Shown here: one piece after another, positions 1 to 5,352 of the stretch
How the letters are laid out: every line of letters starts with the position of its first letter
How positions within the stretch are numbered: position 1 is the first letter of the stretch
Assembly (NCBI GenBank): GCA_900552155.1
Contig: URYU01000114.1
Coordinates: 1 to 5,683 of the forward strand
Source: an uncultured Collinsella sp.
Lineage (GTDB): Bacteria > Actinomycetota > Coriobacteriia > Coriobacteriales > Coriobacteriaceae
DNA: 5,683 nucleotides
Reading direction: 5' to 3'
Translations under genes and position numbers: made by a program
The notes under the pieces: model-generated
Told to the model about the DNA's origin: nothing
The model's input: only the letters and a program-made list of their open reading frames with translations
Database searches by the model: none

Positions 1-1079
1 CGGCCGTTCCCGCTGGCGGTGCCCTGGCGGTCGACCGCGTCAAGTTTACCGAGTTTGTCGAGGCCGAGGTTGCTGCCCGTCCCAATATCGAGATCATTCA
101 CGGCGAGGTCACGCAGATTCCCGAGGGTCACGTGGTCATTGCCGCCGGCCCGCTGTGTTCACCGGCGCTGAGCGAAGAGGTCATGAAGCTCGTCGGTGGC
201 GATGCCCTGGCATTCTTTGATGCGGCGGCGCCGATCGTCGATGCCTCTACGCTCGATATGGATGTGCTGTTCTCGCAGTCGCGCTACGAGGAGCAGGGGA
301 GCGGCGACTATCTCAACGCTCCGCTCAATAAGGAGGAGTACGAGGCCTTTATCGAGGCGCTTACAACGGCCGACCGCGTGGTGCTCAAGGATTTTGAGGG
401 CGGCGAATTGTTCCAGGCCTGCCAGCCTGCCGAGGAGGTTGCGCGCACCGGCAAGGACGCCATTCGCTTTGGCGCCATGAAGCCCGTCGGCCTCACCGAC
501 CCGCGTACCGGACGTCGCCCTTGGGCGGCGATTCAGCTGCGTGCCGAGAACAAGGAGAAGACCGCCTATAACCTGGTTGGCTTCCAGACCAACCTGACCT
601 TTGGCGAGCAGAAGCGCGTCTTCCATATGGTGCCGGGCCTGGAGAACGCTGAGTTCTTCCGCTACGGTGTCATGCACCGCAATACCTTTGTCGACGCCCC
701 GCACGTGCTCGATGGCACCTTTGCCGTGCCCGGTACCGGCGTGCGCCTGGCCGGTCAGATCACCGGCACCGAGGGGTACATGGAAGCCGTGGCGACCGGT
801 CTGCTCGCGGCGCTCAACACCTATGCAGAGGCTATCGGCGCCGATTCCGTCGAGTTGCCCCGCGTGGGCGCCCTGGGTGCGCTCGTGGGCTATGCGACCG
901 ATCCAGCCACCGTGGGCTATCAGCCCATGCATGTCAACTTTGGCCTGGTGCCGCCGCTCGAGGACGGTAAGCGCCGCAGCAAGCGCGACCGCTATCAGGC
1001 CTATGCGGACCGTGCGCTCGAGGCCCTCGATGCCTACTTGGCCACGCGTTCCGACTTGTTTGGAGGCGACCGGTCATAG
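1..1079 (+). CDS. trmFO: TrmFO, folate/FAD-dependent tRNA uracil-54 C5-methyltransferase (5' end missing)
   Basis: TrmFO makes 5-methyluridine at position 54 of the tRNA T-loop, using methylene-tetrahydrofolate as carbon donor and FADH2 as reductant; it is cytoplasmic. The frame is open from base 3 to the TAG at 1077-1079, giving 358 visible residues, against a usual total of about 435-450. Roughly 80-95 N-terminal residues, including the GxGxxG FAD-binding loop, lie before the window. Visible family signatures are PAGGALAVDR near the visible N-terminus, VVIAAGPLCSPAL, FQACQPAEE (its Cys, codon 420-422, should match the catalytic Cys226 of the Bacillus enzyme), KPVGLTDPRTGRRPWAAIQL, FRYGVMHRNTF and the C-terminal QPMHVNFGLVPPL. 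The GTG at 132 is internal and is not the start. The 3' end abuts or overlaps the recombinase gene, suggesting translational coupling. No frame break is seen. GidA (MnmG) is the related alternative, but length and these motifs favour TrmFO. Confidence 0.95.
   Translation, partial: AVPAGGALAVDRVKFTEFVEAEVAARPNIEIIHGEVTQIPEGHVVIAAGPLCSPALSEEVMKLVGGDALAFFDAAAPIVDASTLDMDVLFSQSRYEEQGSGDYLNAPLNKEEYEAFIEALTTADRVVLKDFEGGELFQACQPAEEVARTGKDAIRFGAMKPVGLTDPRTGRRPWAAIQLRAENKEKTAYNLVGFQTNLTFGEQKRVFHMVPGLENAEFFRYGVMHRNTFVDAPHVLDGTFAVPGTGVRLAGQITGTEGYMEAVATGLLAALNTYAEAIGADSVELPRVGALGALVGYATDPATVGYQPMHVNFGLVPPLEDGKRRSKRDRYQAYADRALEALDAYLATRSDLFGGDRS
1062..1066 (+). promoter_or_regulatory. Shine-Dalgarno GGAGG for the xer gene
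   Basis: GGAGG lies inside the last codons of trmFO, 6 nt before GTC (1073) and 9 nt before ATA (1076). It marks where the recombinase should start, although neither triplet is a normal start codon. It is good positional evidence that the authentic start is here and not at the GTG at 1154, which has no such site and would cut into the N-terminal domain. Confidence 0.6.
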
Positions 1080-1996
1080 CCTTTGACCTGTACGACACCG
1101 TCGACTCTTTTATCGCCTATATCGCACGCGTTGAGGGGCTTTCTCCCAACACGGTGACGGCCTATGGCTCGAGACTGGAGCGCTTTGCTGCCTGGTGCGA
1201 GCGCGAGGATATTGATGCTTTCGCTGCCGACGTGCGCACCATTCGTCGCTATCTTGCTGAGCTTTCGCGTGAGCAGGTGGCTCCCCGAACGCTTGCGGCG
1301 CACCTGTCGGCTATCCGATCTCTCTATCGCTGGATGGCTGCCGAGGGGATTGTCGAGGGCGATGCGGTCTCGGCGATCGCGTCGCCCAAGCTGCCGCGTG
1401 ACCTGCCGGGCGTCCTTACGACCCAGCAGGTCGAGGCGCTGCTCAAGACGCCTGATACCTCAACACCCGCGGGACTGCGCGATGCGGCGATGCTCGAGTT
1501 GCTCTATGCCTCGGGTGCCCGCATCTCAGAGCTTGCGGCGCTCAATGTGGAATCCATCTCATGGTCCGAGCGCACGCTGCGCCTGTGGGGCAAGGGGAGC
1601 AAGGAGCGTATCGTCCCCCTGTATCGTCGTGCGCTCGAGGTGACGCGTCTCTATATTGAGGAGGGGAGGCCGGAGTTGCTCGCTCAGGCAAAGCGCCGCG
1701 ACCCCGCTACCGGGCCGCATCCGCTGCTTATATCGGCGCGCGGCAATCGCATGAGTGCCGCCATGCTCAGGCGGCGGTTCCATATGCTGGCGACGCTCGC
1801 CGGCATTCCGGCCGACATTGCCCCGCATGCGATGCGCCATACCTTTGCGACCGACTTGCTCGAGGGCGGTGCGGACCTGCGCTCGGTTCAAGAGCTGTTG
1901 GGTTATTAGTTTATGGCGACGACGGAGATCTACACACTTCTCACACCCGATCGGCTTAAGCGGGCTGTGGCTCAAGCCCATCCCCGCGGCGAATAG
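1073..1996 (+). pseudogene. XerC/XerD-type tyrosine recombinase, damaged at start and before the catalytic tyrosine
   Basis: Xer recombinases resolve chromosome dimers at dif and act in the cytoplasm with FtsK. Read from 1073 to TAG 1994-1996 the frame spans 307 residues, normal for the family (about 300), apart from a TAG at 1907-1909. The N-terminal SAM-like domain includes VDSFIAYIARVEGLSPNTV and runs to about residue 100; the catalytic domain follows. Catalytic residues seen are Arg in GARISEL (codon 1520-1522), the Lys motif GKGSKER, and His/Arg in HAMRH (His codon 1826-1828). The next expected motif, LLGH, reads LLGY followed by the stop. After the stop the same frame continues TTEIYT, containing the nucleophilic Tyr (1931-1933), then TPDRLKRAVAQAHPRGE, a typical Xer tail. 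The usual H after EIYT is L. There is no ATG, GTG or TTG between the upstream in-frame TAA (968-970) and GTG 1154. Translated as it stands, the product lacks its nucleophile. Position after trmFO fits xerC (codV), but C versus D cannot be decided. Sequencing or assembly error is possible. Confidence 0.85.
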
Positions 1997-2045
1997 TGGC
2001 TGGGACGTCCCGCGCCGCGCTCAGGTGTGTGGTTTTGATTGCGGG

Positions 2046-2074
2046 TTGGCAGGAAGAAGCATTCCTGCTATCAT
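2046..2074 (+). promoter_or_regulatory. Predicted housekeeping sigma promoter for rpsB-tsf
   Basis: TTGGCA (2046-2051) and TATCAT (2069-2074) each differ from consensus at one position and are separated by exactly 17 nt. A TG one base before the -10 (2066-2067) makes it an extended -10. Transcription should start near 2081, giving an rpsB leader of about 135 nt. The spacer carries an inverted repeat, AGGAA (2051-2055) and TTCCT (2062-2066), which could be an operator or chance. The site lies after the end of xer, so rpsB-tsf can be transcribed independently of trmFO-xer. Confidence 0.65.
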
Positions 2075-2080
2075 TCATCG

Positions 2081-2215
2081 GGTTGCTTCACGGCAACATG
2101 TTTTTATCACGCACGCGCGGCTACTTCATACCGTGGTGCCCGGGCTTTGGTAGCACATGTCCGGGTTGGTTTTGGAGGATGACCCCGCGCGGAGGCAAAC
2201 CACAGGAGGTTTAAC
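2081..2215 (+). promoter_or_regulatory. rpsB 5' untranslated leader with a 5'-proximal hairpin
   Basis: The predicted transcript begins with a perfect hairpin, GTTGC (2082-2086) pairing with GCAAC (2093-2097), extendable by a G-U pair to leave a TCAC loop. Further down CCCGG, within CCCGGG around 2138-2143, can pair with CCGGG at 2161-2165. Ribosomal protein S2 represses its own rpsB-tsf mRNA in gammaproteobacteria, so autoregulation is plausible here, but I do not recognise a known S2-binding leader class. No clear attenuator with a U-tract lies before the gene. Confidence 0.35.
2204..2209 (+). promoter_or_regulatory. Shine-Dalgarno AGGAGG for rpsB
   Basis: AGGAGG sits 6 nt before the ATG at 2216 and fixes that start. 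Two further purine-rich GGAGG copies lie upstream at 2174-2178 and 2191-2195. The first directly abuts an ATG at 2179 that opens an 11-codon frame ending one base before the rpsB ATG. Confidence 0.85.
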
Positions 2216-2944
2216 ATGGCTACCAAGATTAATATCCGCACCCTGCTCGAGGCCGGCTGCCACTTCGGTCACCAGACCCGTCGCTGGAACCCCAAGATGA
2301 AGCCGTTCATCTTCGGTGAGCGCAACGGCATCTACATCCTCGACCTCAAGCAGACCATCCTCGACGCCGACCAGGCCTACACCTTCGTCAAGAACGTCGC
2401 CAAGGGTGGCAACGTGCTGTTCGTCGGCACCAAGAAGCAGGCTCAGGAGGCCGTCAAGAACGCTGCTGAGCGCGCCAACATGCCTTACATCAACCAGCGT
2501 TGGCTCGGCGGTATGCTGACCAACTTCGTCACCATCCGCTCCCGCATCAACCGCATGGAGGAGCTCGAGGCCATGGTCGAGGACGGCCGCATGGTTGTTC
2601 TGCCCAAGAAGGAGCAGGCTGTGCTCGGTAAGGAGCTCACCAAGCTCCAGACCAACCTCGGTGGCGCCCGCGACATGAAGGGTCTGCCCCAGGCCCTCTT
2701 CGTCATCGACACCAAGCGCGAGGAGAGCGCCATCAAGGAGGCCCAGCGCCTGAACATCCCCGTCGTCGCCCTGATCGACACCAACTCCGATCCCGACGAG
2801 GTCGAGTACGGCATCCCCTGCAACGATGACGCTATCTCCGCTGTCACCCTTATGTGCGAGCTCATGGCTGACGCCTGCCTCGCTGGCTCCGGCAAGGAGC
2901 AGGTCTCCGAGGCCGAGATGGCCGCTGAGCCCAAGGCCGAGTAA
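2216..2944 (+). CDS. rpsB: Small ribosomal subunit protein S2 (uS2)
   Basis: S2 binds late in 30S assembly, at the junction of head and body beside S1 where present, and is needed for mRNA binding. The 242-residue product is full length for a bacterial S2 (about 230-260). It opens with [24 protein letters not shown] split by the family hallmarks [13 protein letters not shown] and [12 protein letters not shown], then has [12 protein letters not shown], the RWLGGMLTN motif (starting near residue 95), a charged coiled-coil insertion at about residues 105-150, ALFVIDT, and [26 protein letters not shown]. The tail is acidic and Ala/Glu-rich. The ATG has a perfect AGGAGG. All Glu codons are GAG and nearly all Lys codons AAG, the bias of a highly expressed gene in a GC-rich genome. 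tsf follows after 45 bases without an obvious terminator, so the two form one operon. Confidence 0.98.
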   Translation: MATKINIRTLLEAGCHFGHQTRRWNPKMKPFIFGERNGIYILDLKQTILDADQAYTFVKNVAKGGNVLFVGTKKQAQEAVKNAAERANMPYINQRWLGGMLTNFVTIRSRINRMEELEAMVEDGRMVVLPKKEQAVLGKELTKLQTNLGGARDMKGLPQALFVIDTKREESAIKEAQRLNIPVVALIDTNSDPDEVEYGIPCNDDAISAVTLMCELMADACLAGSGKEQVSEAEMAAEPKAE

Positions 2945-2989
2945 ATCAGTCTTAGTTAATTCTTTTTCATCTCTTTGAAAGGAACCACA

Positions 2990-3859
2990 ATGGCCCAGAT
3001 TACCGCCGCTATGGTCAAGCAGCTCCGCGAGATGACCGACTCCCCGATGATGGAGTGCAAGAAGGCTCTCGTCGAGGCTGACGGCGACATGGACGCCGCT
3101 GTCGACGTTCTGCGTAAGAACGGCCTTGCCAAGGCTGCCAAGAAGGCTGGCCGTGAGACCAACGAGGGCGCTGTCGCCGCGTTCGTCTCCGAGGATGGCA
3201 AGACCGGCGCTCTGCTCGAGCTCTCCTGCGAGACCGACTTCGTTGGCTCCAACGCCAAGTTCACCGGCTTTGCTTCCAAGGTCGCTGAGGTTGTCGCCAC
3301 CACCGAGCCGGCCGATGTCGATGCTCTGCTCGAGAAGCCGATGGGCGAGGAGACCGTTTCCTCCGAGCTCACCGAGATGATTCACATCATGGGCGAGAAC
3401 ATGAAGATCTCCCGCTTCGCCGCCCGTAAGGCCGAGAACGGCGCTCTCGCTTCTTACATCCACATGGGTGGTAAGATCGGCGTCCTCGTCGAGTTTGCTT
3501 TCGAGAAGGCCGAGACCGCTCAGGCTGAGTCCTTCAAGACCTTCGCTCACGACGTTGCCCTTCAGGTTGCCGCCGTTGCTCCGATCTGCGCTACCCGCGA
3601 TCAGGTTCCGGCCGAGACCGTCGAGCACGAGAAGCAGATCTACATGGCCCAGGCTGCCGAGTCCGGTAAGCCCGAGGCTATCCAGGAGAAGATGGCCGTC
3701 GGCCGTCTGGAGAAGTTCTACAAGCAGTCCGTGCTCACCGAGCAGGAGTTCATCAAGGACAGCTCCCTCACCATCAAGAAGTACGCTGAGCAGGTCTCCA
3801 AGGAGCTCGGCGACACCATTACCGTCGTTGCCTTTGACCGTCTGGTACGTGGCGAGTAA
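2990..3859 (+). CDS. tsf: Elongation factor Ts
   Basis: EF-Ts is the cytoplasmic guanine-nucleotide exchange factor that converts EF-Tu-GDP to EF-Tu-GTP. The product is 289 residues, close to the E. coli length (283). The N-terminal UBA-like domain carries TDSPMMECKKAL (residues 16-27), the canonical T-x-x-x-MM-x-CKKAL signature. The core carries ELSCETDFVGSNAKF, whose Asp-Phe (residues 83-84) is the pair inserted near the Mg site of EF-Tu. The second half of the core (HIMGENMKISRFA, then HDVALQVAA) and the C-terminal VLTEQEFIKDSSLTIKKY follow. The ATG at 2990 is chosen because AAAGGA at 2978-2983 is 6 nt upstream and MAQITAAMVK is the usual N-terminus; the in-frame TTG at 2975 overlaps that site. 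It follows rpsB in the same operon and shares its strict GAG/AAG usage. A strong terminator follows within 25 bases. Confidence 0.98.
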   Translation: MAQITAAMVKQLREMTDSPMMECKKALVEADGDMDAAVDVLRKNGLAKAAKKAGRETNEGAVAAFVSEDGKTGALLELSCETDFVGSNAKFTGFASKVAEVVATTEPADVDALLEKPMGEETVSSELTEMIHIMGENMKISRFAARKAENGALASYIHMGGKIGVLVEFAFEKAETAQAESFKTFAHDVALQVAAVAPICATRDQVPAETVEHEKQIYMAQAAESGKPEAIQEKMAVGRLEKFYKQSVLTEQEFIKDSSLTIKKYAEQVSKELGDTITVVAFDRLVRGE

Positions 3860-3882
3860 ATAAGCTCTTGTAGCTGGTAATG

Positions 3883-3917
3883 AGCAGGCTGTGGGTTTTA
3901 CTCACAGCCTGCTTTTT
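3883..3917 (+). terminator. Intrinsic terminator of the rpsB-tsf operon
   Basis: AGCAGGCTGTG (3883-3893) pairs perfectly with CACAGCCTGCT (3903-3913), and two further inner pairs (one G-U) leave a TTTTA loop. The stem ends in a run of five T (3913-3917). It begins 23 bases after the tsf stop codon. Confidence 0.93.
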
Positions 3918-3920
3918 CAT

Positions 3921-3936
3921 GGCTCTTCTTAGAGCC
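3921..3936 (+). other. Small perfect hairpin just upstream of the pyrH -10 element
   Basis: GGCTCT (3921-3926) pairs with AGAGCC (3931-3936) around a TCTT loop, followed by TTT. It starts only three bases after the tsf terminator T-run. It could be a weak second terminator, or a DNA dyad overlapping the -35/spacer region of the pyrH promoter and thus an operator. Function is not shown by the sequence. Confidence 0.4.
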
Positions 3937-3938
3937 TT

Positions 3939-3947
3939 TGATAGAAT
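3939..3947 (+). promoter_or_regulatory. Predicted extended -10 promoter for pyrH
   Basis: TGATAGAAT combines a TG one base upstream with TAGAAT (3942-3947), one mismatch from TATAAT. No good -35 hexamer lies 16-18 nt upstream, which is tolerable for an extended -10. Expected transcription start is near 3954, just before the ribosome-binding site. It lies directly after a strong terminator, where pyrH needs a new promoter. Confidence 0.5.
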
Positions 3948-3963
3948 GTTGAGAGTTCAATCT

Positions 3964-3971
3964 AAAGGAGG
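3964..3971 (+). promoter_or_regulatory. Shine-Dalgarno AAAGGAGG facing a lost pyrH start codon
   Basis: AAAGGAGG is a near-perfect ribosome-binding site. Seven bases later, at 3979, a start codon is expected, but the sequence reads AGGCC and not ATGGCC. It therefore marks the authentic pyrH start and shows the start codon to be damaged. Confidence 0.75.
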
Positions 3972-4001
3972 ATCGCTTAGGCCGACATCCGATATAAACG
4001 C

Positions 4002-4700
4002 GTGCTTCTTAAGCTTTCCGGCGAAGCACTGATGGGCGACGGCCAATATGGCATCGACCCCAAGGTTACCGACCATCTTGCCAAGCAGGTCAAGGAACTG
4101 CTCGCCGTTGGCCATGAGGTCGGCGTCGTTGTCGGCGGCGGCAATATTTTCCGCGGCATGGCCGGCGCTGCCGGTGGCATGGAGCGTGCTCAGGCCGACT
4201 ACATGGGCATGCTGGCTACAGTTATCAACTCCGTGGCTCTGCAGGATGCGCTGGAAAAACTGGGCGTATCCACCCGCGTGCAGACCGCCATTGAAATGCG
4301 GCAGATTGCGGAACCCTATATCCGCCGCCGCGCCATTCGCCATCTGGAAAAGGGAAGGGTAGTCATCTTCGGCGCCGGCACCGGCAATCCCTATTTCACC
4401 ACCGATACCACCGCGGCTCTGCGCAGCGCCGAAATCGAAGCAGACGTTATGCTCATGGCAAAGAAACAGACCGACGGCGTATACGATGCAGATCCCAAGT
4501 ACCATCCGGAAGCCAAAATGTTTACGCACCTCACCTACAACGATGTACTGCAGAAACAGCTGGCTGTCATGGATAACACGGCCATTACACTGTGCATGAA
4601 TAATAATATCCCTATTGTTGTCTTTAATATCGACGTTCCCGGAAATATTGTCAAAGCGTGCAAAGGCGAAACCCTGGGCACCCTCATTGAAAGGAAATAA
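4002..4700 (+). CDS. pyrH: UMP kinase (PyrH), start codon lost and internally mosaic
   Basis: PyrH phosphorylates UMP to UDP with ATP, a step feeding RNA and DNA pyrimidines; it is a cytoplasmic hexamer of the amino-acid-kinase fold. From the GTG at 4002 there are 232 residues. The homologous frame runs back 8 more residues to 3979 (ADIRYKR before [12 protein letters not shown]), giving the usual 240. Restoring one T after 3979 would give ATG with perfect Shine-Dalgarno spacing; as read, an in-frame TAG (3978-3980) precedes GCC 3981. Motifs, numbered from 4002: KLSGEALMG (4-12), GGGNIFRG (45-52, UMP/phosphate binding), [21 protein letters not shown] (65-85, first and last parts conserved), [13 protein letters not shown] (124-136), TDGVYDADP (157-165). 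Up to about codon 72 the codon use matches the upstream genes; from codon 73 (4218) all Glu codons are GAA and AAA, GTA and ACA appear. The encoded protein looks functional apart from the start. frr begins 2 bases after its stop. Confidence 0.93.
   Translation: MLLKLSGEALMGDGQYGIDPKVTDHLAKQVKELLAVGHEVGVVVGGGNIFRGMAGAAGGMERAQADYMGMLATVINSVALQDALEKLGVSTRVQTAIEMRQIAEPYIRRRAIRHLEKGRVVIFGAGTGNPYFTTDTTAALRSAEIEADVMLMAKKQTDGVYDADPKYHPEAKMFTHLTYNDVLQKQLAVMDNTAITLCMNNNIPIVVFNIDVPGNIVKACKGETLGTLIERK
4185..4240. other. Composition breakpoint inside pyrH (probable chimera junction)
   Basis: The last clearly upstream-like codons are GAG CGT GCT CAG around 4182-4193. The first clearly downstream-like ones are ACA (4218-4220), then GAA AAA and GTA by about 4265. 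Between them lies the strongly conserved ADYMGML stretch, whose DNA could be identical in two unrelated genomes. The exact joint cannot be set without the parental sequences. Confidence 0.7.
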
Positions 4701-4702
4701 TT

Positions 4703-5260
4703 ATGTACGAAGACGAACTGAAAACCTTATCCGAAAAAATGGACAAGTCCATCAACGCCCTGAAGAGCGAATTTACCTCCATCCGTACAGGCCAGGCCAA
4801 TGCCAGCCTGCTGGACCGGATTTTCGTAGAATATTACGGCAGCCGCACCCCGGTGACCCAGGTAGCCTCCGTTACCGTACCGGAAGCCAGGATGCTGGTA
4901 GTGCAGCCCTGGGATAAATCTCTGTTGAAAGAAATTGAAAAAGCCATCCTCCAGTCCGACCTGGGCCTGGTTCCCATGAACGATGGAAACCTCATCCGCA
5001 TGGCCATTCCCCAGCTCACAGAAGAAAGACGTAAAGAACTGGTAAAAGTGGTCAATAAGAAATCGGAAGAAGCCAAAGTCGCAGTCCGCAACATCCGCCG
5101 CGACGGCAACGTATTCCTCAAAAAAGAAGAAAAGAACAGCGACGTGTCCAAGGACATCATCAAAGATACGGAAGACAAAATTCAGAAGCTCACTGACAAG
5201 AAGATTAAAGAAGTAGAAGCAGTGACCGAAAGAAAAATCAAAGAAATCATGTCCGTTTGA
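4703..5260 (+). CDS. frr: Ribosome recycling factor
   Basis: RRF, with EF-G, splits the ribosome after termination and frees mRNA and tRNA. The product is 185 residues, exactly the usual length. The helical domain I is built from residues about 1-30 and 105-185 and contains FTSIRTGQAN and the highly charged C-terminal helices. Domain II (about 31-104) carries SVTVPEARMLVVQPWDKSL and NDGNLIRMAIPQLTEERRKEL. The VRNIRRD motif places Arg at 132, matching the essential Arg132 of E. coli RRF. The ATG at 4703 is 7 nt after AAGGA (4691-4695), which lies within the end of pyrH, so translation is coupled. All 20 Glu codons are GAA, the opposite of rpsB and tsf, and Lys codons are mixed AAA/AAG. The gene appears to come from a different, lower-GC genome, probably Negativicutes. 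No uppS-like frame follows in the window, although it is a common next gene. Confidence 0.97.
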   Translation: MYEDELKTLSEKMDKSINALKSEFTSIRTGQANASLLDRIFVEYYGSRTPVTQVASVTVPEARMLVVQPWDKSLLKEIEKAILQSDLGLVPMNDGNLIRMAIPQLTEERRKELVKVVNKKSEEAKVAVRNIRRDGNVFLKKEEKNSDVSKDIIKDTEDKIQKLTDKKIKEVEAVTERKIKEIMSV

Positions 5261-5311
5261 GACCCCTTCACGGGCAGGGCTGAGAGGATTTTCCCCGAAA
5301 GGGTTATAATT

Positions 5312-5339
5312 GGGCGCCTTTACATCATAAAAGGCGCCC
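5312..5339 (+). terminator. Perfect hairpin after frr, possible terminator
   Basis: GGGCGCCTTT (5312-5321) pairs without mismatch with AAAGGCGCCC (5330-5339) around the 8-nt loop ACATCATA. It lies 51 bases after the frr stop. The following TCTTATG is a poor U-tract, so termination may be weak, or the hairpin may serve transcript stability. A consensus TATAAT (5305-5310) lies immediately upstream but has no -35. Confidence 0.55.
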
Positions 5340-5352
5340 TCTTATGATGTAA
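5320..5352. repeat. Second perfect inverted repeat overlapping and excluding the first hairpin
   Basis: TTACATCATAA (5320-5330) is the exact reverse complement of TTATGATGTAA (5342-5352), an 11-bp stem with an 11-nt loop that contains the 3' arm of the other hairpin. The 8-nt loop of the first hairpin is also fully complementary to TATGATGT (5343-5350), allowing an H-type pseudoknot. The two full stems cannot form together. Confidence 0.8.

Noticed and set aside
159..932. A 257-codon open frame on the minus strand in trmFO
   Set aside because: It is fully antisense to trmFO, has no protein motif and no ribosome-binding site I can support; it is a shadow of GC-rich codon usage.
1907..1909. 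TAG in xer as a recoded (pyrrolysine or readthrough) codon
   Set aside because: The flanking substitutions (H to Y, disturbed Ser-Leu, H to L) indicate local damage; no recoding element is visible and the organism type is not known to use pyrrolysine widely.
2002..2011. Perfect 10-base palindrome GGGACGTCCC after xer
   Set aside because: It is too short with no loop to be a terminator, has no T-run, and no second copy is seen; it is not enough to call an operator.
1997..2215. hslV, hslU or codY remnants expected after trmFO-xerC in Bacilli
   Set aside because: The 219-base spacer contains no matching frame; the direct xer-to-rpsB order fits the actinobacterial side and needs no deletion.
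2126..3628. A 500-codon open frame on the minus strand across rpsB and tsf
   Set aside because: It is antisense to two unmistakable genes, low in complexity (Leu/Gly/Asp/Val-rich), matches no family, and arises because GAG/GCC-biased codons rarely create minus-strand stops in this frame.
3957..4529. A 190-codon minus-strand frame over pyrH
   Set aside because: It is antisense to conserved PyrH motifs and crosses the composition breakpoint; there is no independent support.
5305..5310. Consensus TATAAT after frr as a promoter
   Set aside because: No -35-like hexamer at 16-18 nt and no TG extension; the expected start would fall inside the 5312-5339 stem and no gene follows.
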